The notes under the pieces: generated by a model
The model's database searches: none
The model's input: the letters and a program-made list of their open reading frames with translations, nothing else
What the model was told of the DNA's origin: nothing
Position numbers and translations under genes: made by a program
Shown: positions 1-8,830 of the stretch, piece after piece
Layout of the letters: every line of letters begins with the position of its first letter
Numbering within the stretch: the stretch's first letter is position 1
From: Tranzscheliella williamsii
Taxonomy: Eukaryota; Basidiomycota; Ustilaginomycetes; Ustilaginales; Ustilaginaceae
Direction of reading: 5' to 3'
Assembly: GCA_023212725.1 (NCBI GenBank)
Contig: JALBYF010000121.1
Coordinates: forward strand, 1 to 22,021
DNA: 22,021 nucleotides

Positions 1-13
1 AGCAAAACCACTA

Positions 14-37
14 CACCAACTAGAACACTAGTTGGTG
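14..37. repeat. Perfect 10-bp inverted repeat with 4-nt loop
   Basis: CACCAACTAG at 14-23 is followed by the loop AACA and by CTAGTTGGTG at 28-37, the exact reverse complement of the first arm. It could be a transposon end, a transcription-factor site or chance. No partner copy was seen elsewhere in the window. Confidence 0.6.
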
Positions 38-146
38 AACCAAGCTTGATGCATGCTGAAGAAGGGGCCCTGTAACAAAAAGACTTGGCAAGATGCTCAC
101 ATCTCAATACACATTGCATGCACATATAAATCACAGCACTATGTAG

Positions 147-347
147 TCTCGGACCATAGCTCTCCAGCAGTATGTTATGCCCCAGGGTCTGGCAACCTCT
201 GGTGGCTGGTGGATTCACCAGGTTTTGGGGAAATTGCCAGGGGTTGGAGCATGCCGGTGGTTGTACTGCTATGAGTGGTCAGTTGACAATAGAAAGTTGG
301 TGGTGGTCAAGGTCATATACTTCTCCTACTGTTGTGCAATGGACTAA
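147..347 (+). pseudogene. Possible reverse-transcriptase relic (LTR retroelement, degenerate)
   Basis: The frame is open from a TAG at 144 to a TAA at 345 with no obvious start. It contains YVMPQGLATSGGW (from 171), which resembles the conserved RT motif V-M-P-x-G-L-x-x-(S/A)-P of Ty3/gypsy-type elements. About 30 residues later comes the segment WSVDNRK, roughly where such proteins have the residues after the YxDD catalytic motif. The YxDD motif itself is not present. The match is short and based on memory of family motifs, so chance is a real alternative. Confidence 0.28.
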
Positions 348-636
348 ATACATTCAACACCCGGTGGGCGGTGGAGGATTGTTAGGAAGATCATGCTGCA
401 ATCTGCATTGGCATAGCAGACCATGTCACAGGTGCAAATCAAATTGAGATATAGTGTTAGCACAAGGGCAGTCTTATATGAACCGGTACTGTATACCGAC
501 TCACCTTCCAATATCTACACTCACAACTCACAAACACTTGTACTTCTGTCGCCTAGGAAGAGGGATGCTAGCACACCACCAACCTTGTTGTCGAAACATG
601 CGACCTTGCTAGCGTTTTAAGATCACCGCACCTATC

Positions 637-693
637 ATGGTATGGTCGCTGCCGAGGCACTACGCTGTTACAGTAGCATGGCCGAGCCCATAG
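637..693 (+). promoter_or_regulatory. Overlapping upstream ORF at the NAA35 start
   Basis: An ATG at 637 lies five bases before the annotated NAA35 ATG (642) in a different frame and runs 18 codons to a TAG at 691-693. If the leader starts upstream of it, scanning ribosomes would meet this start first. That could lower NAA35 translation or favour an internal NAA35 start at 678. No regulation is shown by the sequence alone. Confidence 0.35.
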
Positions 694-3221
694 CCTCGCG
701 TGGCATCTCGGGCTCTCCTGGTGGGTTTTCTCCATCGGTGGAAACCCCGCCATCTCGCTTTCTCTCCGCGTCTGGCGCAGGAACGGGCGGTGGCACTGTC
801 GATGGTGCTACCAGCGAAGAAGGGGACGCAGATGTACCATCGCCCTGCGTAACACCAGGCTTCCGCGATGTGACGACGGAACTTCTCTCCGCCTGCCGCT
901 CCTTGCGGCTTGGTCAGATGATTGCCATTCCCGACTTCACCCTCCTGGATTCGATGGCTGCGATCAAGATCATGGATGCTCGTATGGACTCTGGCATGGA
1001 AATGCCCGTATCTGAGCTGCCCGAGTCGGACCGGATGCCCCCCGAGACCCAAGCTTTGCCGTTCGATCCCTTCCAGCCACTGTCCCCAGAGGATGTGCTC
1101 TGGATCATGGATCGGCTCTTGGCCTGCGAAGCTGCCTGGCACCAAGGCTGTGCCCTCTCCCAGTCCCTCTACACCTGTCTCTACTTTCACGCCATCAAAA
1201 CGCTCTCGCCACGCCATCCACGCTTCCTCCAGCAGCAGCAGCAGCAGCAGGGTCAAGCCCAAGACCTGGCGAGCGAACCGGTGCAACCGCCGCAACTTGT
1301 ACTCAAGATCCTGCGCGCATTTCTGCTAGCGACGGTCAAGACGCTAGACCTAGCCTGGGATGAGCTGGTAACAAAGCAGCATGTCGTCGATGGCGAAGAC
1401 TTTGTCTCGGACAAAAGCGGTGTGAGCATGTGGGAGTCCATCGATCCCACCTACGCCCTTGCCGAGCTTGAGGACGCATTGGAATGGATCCAGTCCGGGC
1501 AGCATCTGCTGAGCGAAAGAGTAGTCGCCTCCATGAAGGCAAGGCTCAGCTTCAGGAAGCAATTTCTGAACGCTGCCCATCTGCTGCAACAAGCGGATCA
1601 GGCGTCGCCTATGGATGTCGTGTTGCATAGCAAGTTCGCCCGCCGCCATCTTGCTGCGATCCGTCCGTTTGCCGACGTAGAAAGACAGATGAGCATCCAC
1701 GATTCGCAGACGATTCCGTTGCAGCAGCCCGATCGTTCTCTGGCGCCGTCTGCCCAGGCCATGTCCTCCTTCGACCCGGCCTACAATAGGAAGCTTGCCT
1801 CTTGCGCGCCGCTCAGGCCTATCGCGCTGCCGCCAGCGCAGACTACCTGGGCCGTTTTGGACGGCATCCTCCAAGGCTTGCAAGAGGTGATGCACGTCCA
1901 CCAGTACCCCGGTTTCGAGGCGTGGAAGACCTTCTTCACGCATCGCTCGCTACGCTACCAGCGTCTTCAACCATCATCCTCCGTTCCGTACATCCGCTCG
2001 CTCTTCCAGACCTCTGTCTGCGACCGCAACATGATCGCCGGCCGTCTGCCCTTGCACTGGATCTCCGAGGCCTTTTTCGAGGAAGTGGCTCTCGTCGATC
2101 CTCTACTGCTGTCGCGCGCCTCACATATCGGCCGAGCCACGGTCGAGGGTGGGTCGCACACGACGTGGAACTCGCCGCCCCCGCTGGGGCAGCAGGTGCA
2201 CTTCTTCAGGCAGCGACTGGCGGGCCACCTGGTCCAGTACATGACCACCCTGTGTCAGAACCGGGCTCGCAGCAAGAGGAGCTTGGCCTCGCGGCTCTAC
2301 CGGGACTGGCTTGCCATTTCAGAAGAGGCAGGCGACCTCGGCCGGAAGCTCGAGGAGGCGTTGGCGCCGCACGACGGCTATGTCCCCGACAGCTTGTATA
2401 CAGCAACGCAGCATCTGGCGCTCGAAATCATGACGCAGATCACGTTTGCCGGGTTCGAGCTGGACCTCTATGCCGAAGGCAACGACCGCAGCACAATGTG
2501 GTGGCTGGCGAGTCGCATTCAGATGGAGCAGAAGATTGTCTGCACGGATCTGCAGCAAGAGCTGAGCGGGAGGCTCGAGGCGATGCCGCCGCATCAGCGG
2601 CCTCGCAAAGCGGCGCGGACGATGGGCTATCTCACGCGCCAAGTGCACCTTGCGGAAGCGCTGGAGCGGCTGTCGATGGCGACGGTCTACATGACGCAGT
2701 TGTTTGCGCGCGGGCGCGCTTTAGCGCACCAGCAGCGGCGCTGGCCGCTCGCTGTGGATGATGATGCCTCGGGCGTGCAGCTGGCGATGGCGACCTTTGC
2801 GACGCGGACCAAGTGGATGCTCTCGGCGCCGCGGTCGCGCACGGCCGCGCCGGGCGAACAGGTCGACACGCTCTGGCGCGACTACACGGCCCTGCACGAC
2901 GAGATCTGCGCCCTGCCGCGCGACGCCCTCTTCGCCACCGCCAAAACACACCTGCAGGAAGCAATCCCCTGCCTCCGCCACCTCCTCGCCGCACTCGACC
3001 CCGCCCAGCACACCGACACCAGCTTTGCCGACTACATCGCTTTCGTAGAGTCGCTCCTCGCAGTCGCCACTTCCAACCTCGCCGCCCTGGACCGCACCCT
3101 CCCGCCCGCGCCCGCATCGCCGCCACCCCAAAAAGCATCTCCCCGCCCGCACGCCCGCATCCCGGCCCCCTACATCTTCGAGCACCCATGGATACCCACC
3201 TTTCACAACGCATTCCCCTAG
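642..3221 (+). CDS. MAK10: NatC N-terminal acetyltransferase auxiliary subunit (Naa35/Mak10)
   Basis: Naa35/Mak10 is the large auxiliary subunit of NatC. It helps anchor the Naa30 catalytic subunit to the ribosome for co-translational acetylation of nascent chains beginning Met-hydrophobic. The 859-residue frame is uninterrupted. The Mak10 signature is near residues 80-120: TELLSACRSLRLGQM, then LLDSMAAIKIMDARMDSGME, matching the family's L-D-A-M-x-A-I-x-I-M-D-x-K-M-D-S-G-M block. Yeast and human proteins are about 725-735 residues. The excess here lies in a Ser/Gly-rich N-terminus, a Gln run and a Pro/Ala-rich stretch close to the C-terminus. The start is uncertain: Met1 (642) and Met13 (678) are both possible, and an out-of-frame ATG lies at 637. 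It converges on SDHB, with 298 bp between the stops. Confidence 0.9.
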   Translation: MVAAEALRCYSSMAEPIASRGISGSPGGFSPSVETPPSRFLSASGAGTGGGTVDGATSEEGDADVPSPCVTPGFRDVTTELLSACRSLRLGQMIAIPDFTLLDSMAAIKIMDARMDSGMEMPVSELPESDRMPPETQALPFDPFQPLSPEDVLWIMDRLLACEAAWHQGCALSQSLYTCLYFHAIKTLSPRHPRFLQQQQQQQGQAQDLASEPVQPPQLVLKILRAFLLATVKTLDLAWDELVTKQHVVDGEDFVSDKSGVSMWESIDPTYALAELEDALEWIQSGQHLLSERVVASMKARLSFRKQFLNAAHLLQQADQASPMDVVLHSKFARRHLAAIRPFADVERQMSIHDSQTIPLQQPDRSLAPSAQAMSSFDPAYNRKLASCAPLRPIALPPAQTTWAVLDGILQGLQEVMHVHQYPGFEAWKTFFTHRSLRYQRLQPSSSVPYIRSLFQTSVCDRNMIAGRLPLHWISEAFFEEVALVDPLLLSRASHIGRATVEGGSHTTWNSPPPLGQQVHFFRQRLAGHLVQYMTTLCQNRARSKRSLASRLYRDWLAISEEAGDLGRKLEEALAPHDGYVPDSLYTATQHLALEIMTQITFAGFELDLYAEGNDRSTMWWLASRIQMEQKIVCTDLQQELSGRLEAMPPHQRPRKAARTMGYLTRQVHLAEALERLSMATVYMTQLFARGRALAHQQRRWPLAVDDDASGVQLAMATFATRTKWMLSAPRSRTAAPGEQVDTLWRDYTALHDEICALPRDALFATAKTHLQEAIPCLRHLLAALDPAQHTDTSFADYIAFVESLLAVATSNLAALDRTLPPAPASPPPQKASPRPHARIPAPYIFEHPWIPTFHNAFP
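1230..1250 (+). repeat. (CAG)7 microsatellite encoding poly-Gln in NAA35
   Basis: Seven perfect CAG codons give a run of seven Gln near residue 200 of the NAA35 protein, followed by GQAQ. Such tracts often vary in length between strains. Confidence 0.9.
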
Positions 3222-3519
3222 CCTCACTCCGCTGCCGCCATTGTTTTTTTACGCATGCATGAACTGACACAACAGGCACTTTTCCTACACCGTGCAACAG
3301 ACACAAGAGCTTCTGAGATGATTGCCATCGAGCGAGAACGACACGAGAGGGTACAGCGAGGAGAGAGGAGGGCATCATAAGAGAGTGCGAGAGAGCCGGT
3401 AAAGGAAGAGAGAATTGCAGATAGGACCGTGCGGGTGGAAAGAAGTGCAAATAGTACCGGGCTGGCTGGTGTGAGGTGGCGAGATGGCAGAGGATGTGCT
3501 TGTTTGGGTCTTTTTCGCT

Positions 3520-4416
3520 TTAGGCAGAGGCCATGATAGGACGGTCGGCCGCCTTGGGAGAGCCTACAGCCATGTCCTTCTTGATCTGCTGGATGGCCTT
3601 GCCAGGGTTGAGGTTCTTGGGGCAGGTTCGGGAGCAGTTCATGATGGTGTGGCAACGGTAGAGAGAAAAGGTGTTTTCGAGCTTCTGCCTTCGTTCCTCG
3701 CCAAAGTCATCTCTGGAGTCGGCCATCCATCGGTAGGCCTGCATGAGTACGGCGGGGCCGAGGTATTCATCCTGATTCCACCAGTAGGATGGGCACGAGG
3801 TGGAGCAGCAAGCGCAGAGAATGCACTCGTACAGGCCATCGAGGCGACGTCGCTCTTCTGGAGATTGGAGATGCTCGCCCTCGGCAGGGACGTTGTTGGC
3901 CTTGAGGAATGGCTCGATGGAGCGGTACTGTTTGTAGAACTGGGTGAGATCGGGGACAAGGTCCTTGACAATGTACATGTGTGGCAGAGGGTAGATCTTG
4001 GTATCTTTGGCCTTCTCGATGCGGCAAAGGCAGGCCAGGGTGTTGACACCGTCAATGTTCATGGCGCAAGAGCCGCAGATGCCTTCACGACATGACCGTC
4101 GGAAGGTGAGGGTGGGGTCGATCTCGTTCTTGATCTTGATCAAGGCATCGAGAATCATAGGGCCAGTCTGGTTCAGGTCGAGGGTGTAAGACTGGAGACG
4201 TGGCTTCTCCGATGGCTTATCTGGGTTCCAGCGGTAGATCTTGAACTGCTTAAGCTGCTGCTGCTTGCCGGTGCTGCCGACATCGTCGGAAGTGGGAGTG
4301 GCAAGACGTGCGGTGGCGGTAGTAGAGAAGGTGGCGGTAGCAGCTACGCGAGAGCTGCTAGCGACGGAAGGCCGCAGAGCGGACCTCAAGCCATTGCTGA
4401 GGGTGAAGAGAGACAT
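3520..4416 (-). CDS. SDH2: Succinate dehydrogenase iron-sulfur subunit, mitochondrial (SDHB)
   Basis: SDHB is the electron-transfer subunit of respiratory complex II in the mitochondrial inner membrane. It passes electrons from the flavoprotein subunit to ubiquinone. The 298-residue product begins with an Arg/Ser/Ala-rich mitochondrial presequence ([16 protein letters not shown]). The ATG at 4416 was chosen over longer in-frame readings because it gives this presequence and the usual family length. The [2Fe-2S] ligands are Cys109, Cys114, Cys117 and Cys129 in [10 protein letters not shown]...C. The [4Fe-4S]/[3Fe-4S] Cys are in [12 protein letters not shown] (198-209) and [12 protein letters not shown] (255-266). 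His256 is the residue whose change gives carboxin resistance in Ustilago; it is wild type here. No intron is needed. It converges with NAA35 and shares a 791-bp divergent promoter region with MRH4, another mitochondrial gene. Confidence 0.97.
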   Translation of the reverse strand: MSLFTLSNGLRSALRPSVASSSRVAATATFSTTATARLATPTSDDVGSTGKQQQLKQFKIYRWNPDKPSEKPRLQSYTLDLNQTGPMILDALIKIKNEIDPTLTFRRSCREGICGSCAMNIDGVNTLACLCRIEKAKDTKIYPLPHMYIVKDLVPDLTQFYKQYRSIEPFLKANNVPAEGEHLQSPEERRRLDGLYECILCACCSTSCPSYWWNQDEYLGPAVLMQAYRWMADSRDDFGEERRQKLENTFSLYRCHTIMNCSRTCPKNLNPGKAIQQIKKDMAVGSPKAADRPIMASA

Positions 4417-4748
4417 GCTGGATGGTGCTGGCAAGAGCAAAAAAAGGTCGATCGATACTGCAATCACGTCGGCGTAAGATGGGAAAGGGGAGGGGGCGAC
4501 CAACTACGATGATGTCGGTTTGGGTCTGTGGGGACGACAAGCACGCCAGCCAGGAGCTGATGAATCCAAAGGGCCTGCAAAGGCGGCCCATACTGTAGAA
4601 CCGCAAATACAATCTGCACCGATTATCAAAACAGCCTTCCTACTCGTTACTCATTACTCGTTGCTCGGCCTACAAAGGCGAGCAGTAGCGAATCGGCCTG
4701 GACCGGCTTAATAACCTGCAAGCAACAGCTTTGAAATCAGGTCGCTTC

Positions 4749-4755
4749 TGATTGG
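4749..4755 (-). promoter_or_regulatory. CCAAT box (inverted on + strand)
   Basis: TGATTGG on the plus strand reads CCAATCA toward SDHB, about 335 bp upstream of its ATG. CCAAT boxes bound by the HAP complex commonly control respiratory-chain genes in fungi. The short motif could also be chance. Confidence 0.35.
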
Positions 4756-4772
4756 GTGTAGCCGCACTCGCT

Positions 4773-4790
4773 ATTCACACGCGTGTGAAT
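4773..4790. promoter_or_regulatory. Perfect 18-bp palindrome in the SDHB-MRH4 promoter
   Basis: ATTCACACGCGTGTGAAT is identical to its own reverse complement. It lies 17 bp from the inverted CCAAT box, roughly midway between the two divergent starts. Its symmetry suggests a dimeric transcription-factor site serving one or both genes. The factor is not identified. Confidence 0.5.
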
Positions 4791-5207
4791 TAGAACCTTG
4801 GTCCGCCATTTCCACATCGCCCCCTTAGTCATGGTTGGCTGACATAAGTCTCGCACGCGTCCAGAGTCCAGCCGATTTCGACCGAGAGCACTACCCTTCC
4901 CTTTCCTCAATCATCCGGCTATCGCGATTCGATCCCCGATTAGACATACCGATAGAGTCTAACATGCTCGCGAACAGCCTTCTCCACTTGCATCAAAAAG
5001 AGGCTCGCACTCACGACAGGGAAATTTGCCGTTCTCATGAATCCTTCCAGCACCAAAAAAAAGGGCAGAACTCAGCATACTCCACGCTCCATCTGCCATT
5101 GGGACGCTTAGTCCACCACCATCTCTCCTCTCATTCATCCTTACCCACGCCAGAATACGAGCCGGCGGTGTGCTAATCGTCTTCTTCTTGGAACCGGCTG
5201 CAGCGCC

Positions 5208-7517
5208 ATGTTGAGATGCTCCTCAGTTGCTGCTGGGCAGTTGAGAGCGAGGCTCGCACGGCCACACCTTTCGAGCAAAGGCGCCGCCGCATCCGGCAGC
5301 AGTAGCGCAGTTGCAATCACTTGTGAGAAGAGATTGCCGCTGTATACTTCCCGCCGTTGTTCGCTCGCTACCCACCATCTACCAGCGCTTGTCTCGACCT
5401 ATCGACAAGCTAATGCCAGTTACTCGACGGCCGCGTCCTCAACTTTCACAGCATCATACACCTCTGCCGAGGAGACATTGGGGTCAGCAAACTTGGAAGG
5501 CTTGCACGACAAGTTCGCCCGCCTCGGTCTCAACGAAAACATTTGCAGACAGCTTTTATCCACCCACCCTCACATCCAAAAGCCTACTCCGGCCCAGTCA
5601 GCCTTGATTCCCGCTATCCTTTCGCCCACCGATGTCATCTTGCGTGCTCATACCGGCACGGGAAAGTCTTTCGGCATACTCCTGGCCCTGCTCAGTAAAC
5701 CACGCATCGTCTTCAAAGGCAAGGAAGCCCCCGCCGACCTTAAGGGCAAGCAGAAACAGCAGCAGAATAGCAAGATTCAGACTGGTATCGCATCTATCAT
5801 TCTCGTCCCCAGTAACGAGCTGGCCGCCCAGTACATGAGATGGGCACGCACGCTTTTCCCTCCATCCGCCGTACCTTCGCTTGACCCCGTCGTTCAATGC
5901 CTTGTTCGCGGTTCCAACGAACGCCCAGACGTCCTGTCCCCTGAAGATGAGCTGCAGCGGCTGAAAATCACGCCGCCGCATATCCTTATCGGCACGCCTG
6001 GCCGCATCAAAGACATTCTCGATACCCCTGCCGGGTCATCGATGCTTGGCATTGACACCCTGCGCACACTCGTCTTGGATGAGGCGGACGCTGTACTTCA
6101 GCTACCTGGTCGCTTTCCATCTCACAAGCAGCGCTGGAAGCACGAAGTGCACAAGACGCCCGGTTTGCAGATACTCAACACTCTGATGAAGCACAGGGCT
6201 ACCTACTCGGGAGGTGAGCGGCATCTTTCCGCGGGGCTCGAGAACCGTCCGGGAAAGCGCAGAGATGAACGGCGGCCTCCGGAACACGTCCGTCGTAACA
6301 CCTACCAAGCCGCTGAGAAGCGAGAGTCTACTTCGGGGCTAGCCCCGCCGCGCGAACGCGCCCGTGGCATGCAACCTCTCCAGTTGGTATGCACAAGCGC
6401 CACTGCTAATTCGGTCATGAGGAACTTCTTCGGTGCTCGTACCGGTTGGCTCCGGACCGGCGCCAAAGAAGATGACCTTGCCTTTGCTCCGCAGACCGGC
6501 CGATGGATTGACCTGACGGGCCTGAGTGGCAGAAGCATGGTTGACCAAGGCATCCGCGGTCTCTTTGGAGTACAGGAAAAATCGCAGACCGAGTCCCTCG
6601 TAGAAACCTCGCTGAACTCGCATGCGTCGACCATGCCAGACACGATCGAGCACACATGCGTCGTCGTCGATGAAGCGCCACTTTCCAAACAGCTAGCCCA
6701 GGTCCCTTTGCGCAATTTTGACACCAAGCTGGCCAAGAAGAAGCCACACGAAGATGCGGCCTCCCTGTCGGGCGCGCGCTCCCCCCGATCGAAGACGCCT
6801 GCTTCACTGGAGGATGCGACGAGTGTCGACCATGGGGCGAATCAGGATGACTACGTGGTAATCCGGCCGGAGGATGAGCCGCAAGAGCACGAGATGGACT
6901 CAACTCTGGTAGAAGCGCTGGCGTTCTGCTTTGCCTCGGAAGAAGTGGAAAAGGGTCTTGCGCTGATTCCCGCCCGGTGGAGCCTGCTGAAGGCGAGGGC
7001 TGCGCTCGAAGCGCTAGGTGTCAGTGTCCGCCTAGCGTCTGACTTGGACGGCCGAGCGGCAGAGGGTGCTTCTGCGGATCGGGATGCTGGCCCGGAGCTG
7101 TTTCTGCTGCAAACGACATCGGCGCGGGGGCTTGACATCCCTGCGCTGTCGCATGTGTTTCTGGTGGGGTATGCGTCGGTCATCGATGCCGTGCAGTACG
7201 TGCATTCCGCCGGGCGGGTCTCGCGCATTGGCCCGGGCGGGGGCCAGGAGCGCCGGCGCGGCAAGGTGGTCACCCTCCTGCGCGGCCTCCCGCATACCAC
7301 CCCACTGCCCCCCGCCCAGCCCGCCCGCAGATATCGCACCCCGCAGCAGCCCATCTCCACCTCCGAACTCAGGATGGCCAACATCTACAAGCGCCTCGCC
7401 ATCATTCCACGCAAGCTCGACCTCAGCCTCCTCACACGCACACCCCCCGCCGCACACACCCCGCACACCCCAGCTACACCCCCCACCGACGCCACCCCCA
7501 CCGGCACCGCCCAGTAA
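5208..7517 (+). CDS. MRH4: Mitochondrial DEAD-box ATP-dependent RNA helicase, MRH4 type
   Basis: MRH4 is a mitochondrial DEAD-box helicase needed for assembly of the large mitoribosomal subunit in yeast. The 769-residue frame starts with an Arg/Ser/Ala-rich presequence of about 75 residues. Motifs in order: Q-motif region PTPAQ (126-130), Walker A AHTGTGKS (147-154), motif Ia PSNELA (201-206, a variant of PTRELA), TPGR (263-266), DEAD (291-294), SAT (397-399), ARGLD (639-643) and HSAGRVSR (666-673) in place of the usual HRIGRTGR. The last variant and the long insertions between motifs (about 330-390 and 500-560) fit the divergent MRH4 subfamily better than a general DEAD-box protein. The C-terminus is a low-complexity Thr/Pro/Ala tail. 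It is divergent from SDHB and converges with ISA1, with 284 bp between the stops. Confidence 0.85.
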   Translation: MLRCSSVAAGQLRARLARPHLSSKGAAASGSSSAVAITCEKRLPLYTSRRCSLATHHLPALVSTYRQANASYSTAASSTFTASYTSAEETLGSANLEGLHDKFARLGLNENICRQLLSTHPHIQKPTPAQSALIPAILSPTDVILRAHTGTGKSFGILLALLSKPRIVFKGKEAPADLKGKQKQQQNSKIQTGIASIILVPSNELAAQYMRWARTLFPPSAVPSLDPVVQCLVRGSNERPDVLSPEDELQRLKITPPHILIGTPGRIKDILDTPAGSSMLGIDTLRTLVLDEADAVLQLPGRFPSHKQRWKHEVHKTPGLQILNTLMKHRATYSGGERHLSAGLENRPGKRRDERRPPEHVRRNTYQAAEKRESTSGLAPPRERARGMQPLQLVCTSATANSVMRNFFGARTGWLRTGAKEDDLAFAPQTGRWIDLTGLSGRSMVDQGIRGLFGVQEKSQTESLVETSLNSHASTMPDTIEHTCVVVDEAPLSKQLAQVPLRNFDTKLAKKKPHEDAASLSGARSPRSKTPASLEDATSVDHGANQDDYVVIRPEDEPQEHEMDSTLVEALAFCFASEEVEKGLALIPARWSLLKARAALEALGVSVRLASDLDGRAAEGASADRDAGPELFLLQTTSARGLDIPALSHVFLVGYASVIDAVQYVHSAGRVSRIGPGGGQERRRGKVVTLLRGLPHTTPLPPAQPARRYRTPQQPISTSELRMANIYKRLAIIPRKLDLSLLTRTPPAAHTPHTPATPPTDATPTGTAQ

Positions 7518-7801
7518 CACGGCTTCCTGCCCGGCTGCACGACCATACTGCCGCTCAACCTTGCCCCTGCCCCTGTGCAAGTTCAAGGAAAAGGACAGCG
7601 CGCGCATCTTTTCGTCTTGTGATGGAACCTTGGCACTGCATACCTGTATACTAGACATAAAATCTTACACACACACGCACCTGCCTTATGAGGAAGCACA
7701 GGCAACACTGTGCTGACAGGGTATGCTGCATTCGGACGAAGTGGATGTAGAGAGACAAGGTCCGGGCGTAGGGATAAGAAAGGGGCTACGGTGAGATGGG
7801 T

Positions 7802-8830
7802 CTAAGTGAGGAACGACTCTCCGCAGCCGCAGGCTTCCTTGACGTTGGGATTGTTAAAGACAAACTTGGCGCTGAGCCTGTCTTCTTGCCAGTCCATTTC
7901 GCTGCCGATGATGCTGAAGAGCGCCTTGCTGTCGATCAGGACCTCGACGCCGTCCTGCTTGACGCGCTCGTCGAAACGGCCGGCGTCGCTGGGATGGACG
8001 TACTCGAGGTGGTAGGACATGCCGGCACAGCCTTTGTTCTTGACGCCGACGCGGATGAGCTTGGGCCCGGACTCGGACTCCATCAGCTCGCGCAGCCGCA
8101 GCACGGCCGAGGGTGTCAACTGAAGAGCGGCAGCTCGCGACCGAAACTTGGTACCGCGATCGGACGACTTTTTGTTCGTCGTCGCTGAGGACAGCGACGC
8201 GGCAGACGTCGCCTCGGGCATGGTGGCGGCGACGGCAGGATCCTTGGCCATCTCAACGGCTTCGGAGGGACGCATGGACGGGGAAGGCGCAGTATCTGGA
8301 GCCGATGGCGACGGTGTAGCCGTTGGAGGCGTGGAAGTTGCCGGCCCCGAGGCCTCCTTCTTCGCTGTCGACGCAGCAGGCGTGGCGCCGGAACGGGGAT
8401 CTTTCTGCGACTTAGGAGAGGCGGGAGAGGACGGAGTGATTGTTGCACAAGCGGGGTCTACGGCTGCGGTTTCGGGCTGCAAGTGGTGAGAGAACGGGGC
8501 GGCAGCGGAAGCAGGTAGCGAAGATGGAGAATAGTGTGAAGACGACGATGAAGTCGCTTGAGCGAGCGACTGTACTTTCGATGTTGATGCTGGCGTCCGG
8601 AGGCAAGAAACGGTGCTGAACTCTGAGCTAGGAAGCAAGCGCCACTGCAAAGTACGAGGCGAGCGTGTGCGCTGTGAACAGGCAGACGATAGCGCCCGGC
8701 GATAACGACAAGGTGCGGATACGCTCCGAAGTGCACCTCTGCTTCCGCATGCTGCCGGGTACAGAAACGACAGCAGCGGGGTGCGAAACGCCCCCGCCAA
8801 ACAGCGCGTTGTGGCGGCGGGTATCGACAT
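7802..8830 (-). CDS. ISA1: Mitochondrial iron-sulfur cluster assembly protein, A-type (Isa1-like)
   Basis: Isa1 works with Isa2 and Iba57 in the mitochondrial matrix to make [4Fe-4S] clusters for aconitase-like and respiratory proteins. The A-type domain lies in the last ~105 residues (about 237-342) and has all three conserved cysteines: Cys268 in NKGCAGMSY, then Cys334 and Cys336 in ACGCGESF at the C-terminus. The N-terminal 60 or so residues are Arg/Ala/Ser-rich, as in a mitochondrial presequence. The total of 342 residues is longer than usual because about 150 Ser/Pro/Ala/Thr-rich residues separate presequence and domain. An internal start cannot be excluded, but the frame is open and begins with ATG at 8830. 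Isa1 was preferred over Isa2 for the domain pattern, with moderate certainty. It converges with MRH4 and diverges from RPT6. Confidence 0.85.
   Translation of the reverse strand: MSIPAATTRCLAGAFRTPLLSFLYPAACGSRGALRSVSAPCRYRRALSSACSQRTRSPRTLQWRLLPSSEFSTVSCLRTPASTSKVQSLAQATSSSSSHYSPSSLPASAAAPFSHHLQPETAAVDPACATITPSSPASPKSQKDPRSGATPAASTAKKEASGPATSTPPTATPSPSAPDTAPSPSMRPSEAVEMAKDPAVAATMPEATSAASLSSATTNKKSSDRGTKFRSRAAALQLTPSAVLRLRELMESESGPKLIRVGVKNKGCAGMSYHLEYVHPSDAGRFDERVKQDGVEVLIDSKALFSIIGSEMDWQEDRLSAKFVFNNPNVKEACGCGESFLT

Larger units (their letters stand above)
1..636. other. Gene-poor left flank
   Basis: No intact gene is recognisable here. Several short overlapping reading frames exist but none has a convincing protein character over its length. 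The stretch contains a perfect hairpin near the left edge and a short reverse-transcriptase-like relic (listed separately). The last 100-200 bases must serve as promoter and 5' leader of the NAA35 gene that begins at 642. Confidence 0.6.
4417..5207. promoter_or_regulatory. Divergent promoter region between SDHB and MRH4
   Basis: This 791-bp gap separates two divergently transcribed genes for mitochondrial proteins. It contains an inverted CCAAT element, a perfect 18-bp palindrome (both listed separately) and pyrimidine-rich leader-like sequence just before the MRH4 start. A frame open between about 4835 and 5176 lacks an ATG at its beginning and shows no family features, so it is taken as 5' leader. 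Confidence 0.6.

Noticed and set aside
1802..2761. 319-codon plus-strand frame inside NAA35
   Set aside because: It is an alternate frame of the conserved Mak10 coding sequence, with shadow-like Arg/Ala-rich composition.
2632..3450. 272-codon minus-strand frame across the NAA35 3' end
   Set aside because: Arg/Ala/Gly-rich composition is that of an antisense shadow of a GC-rich coding region.
4925..4945. B-box-like ATTCGATCCCC, possible tRNA gene
   Set aside because: No matching A box, acceptor stem or cloverleaf could be drawn around it.
4835..5176. 113-codon frame upstream of MRH4
   Set aside because: It begins with TTG rather than ATG, has no recognisable motif and lies where the MRH4 leader is expected.
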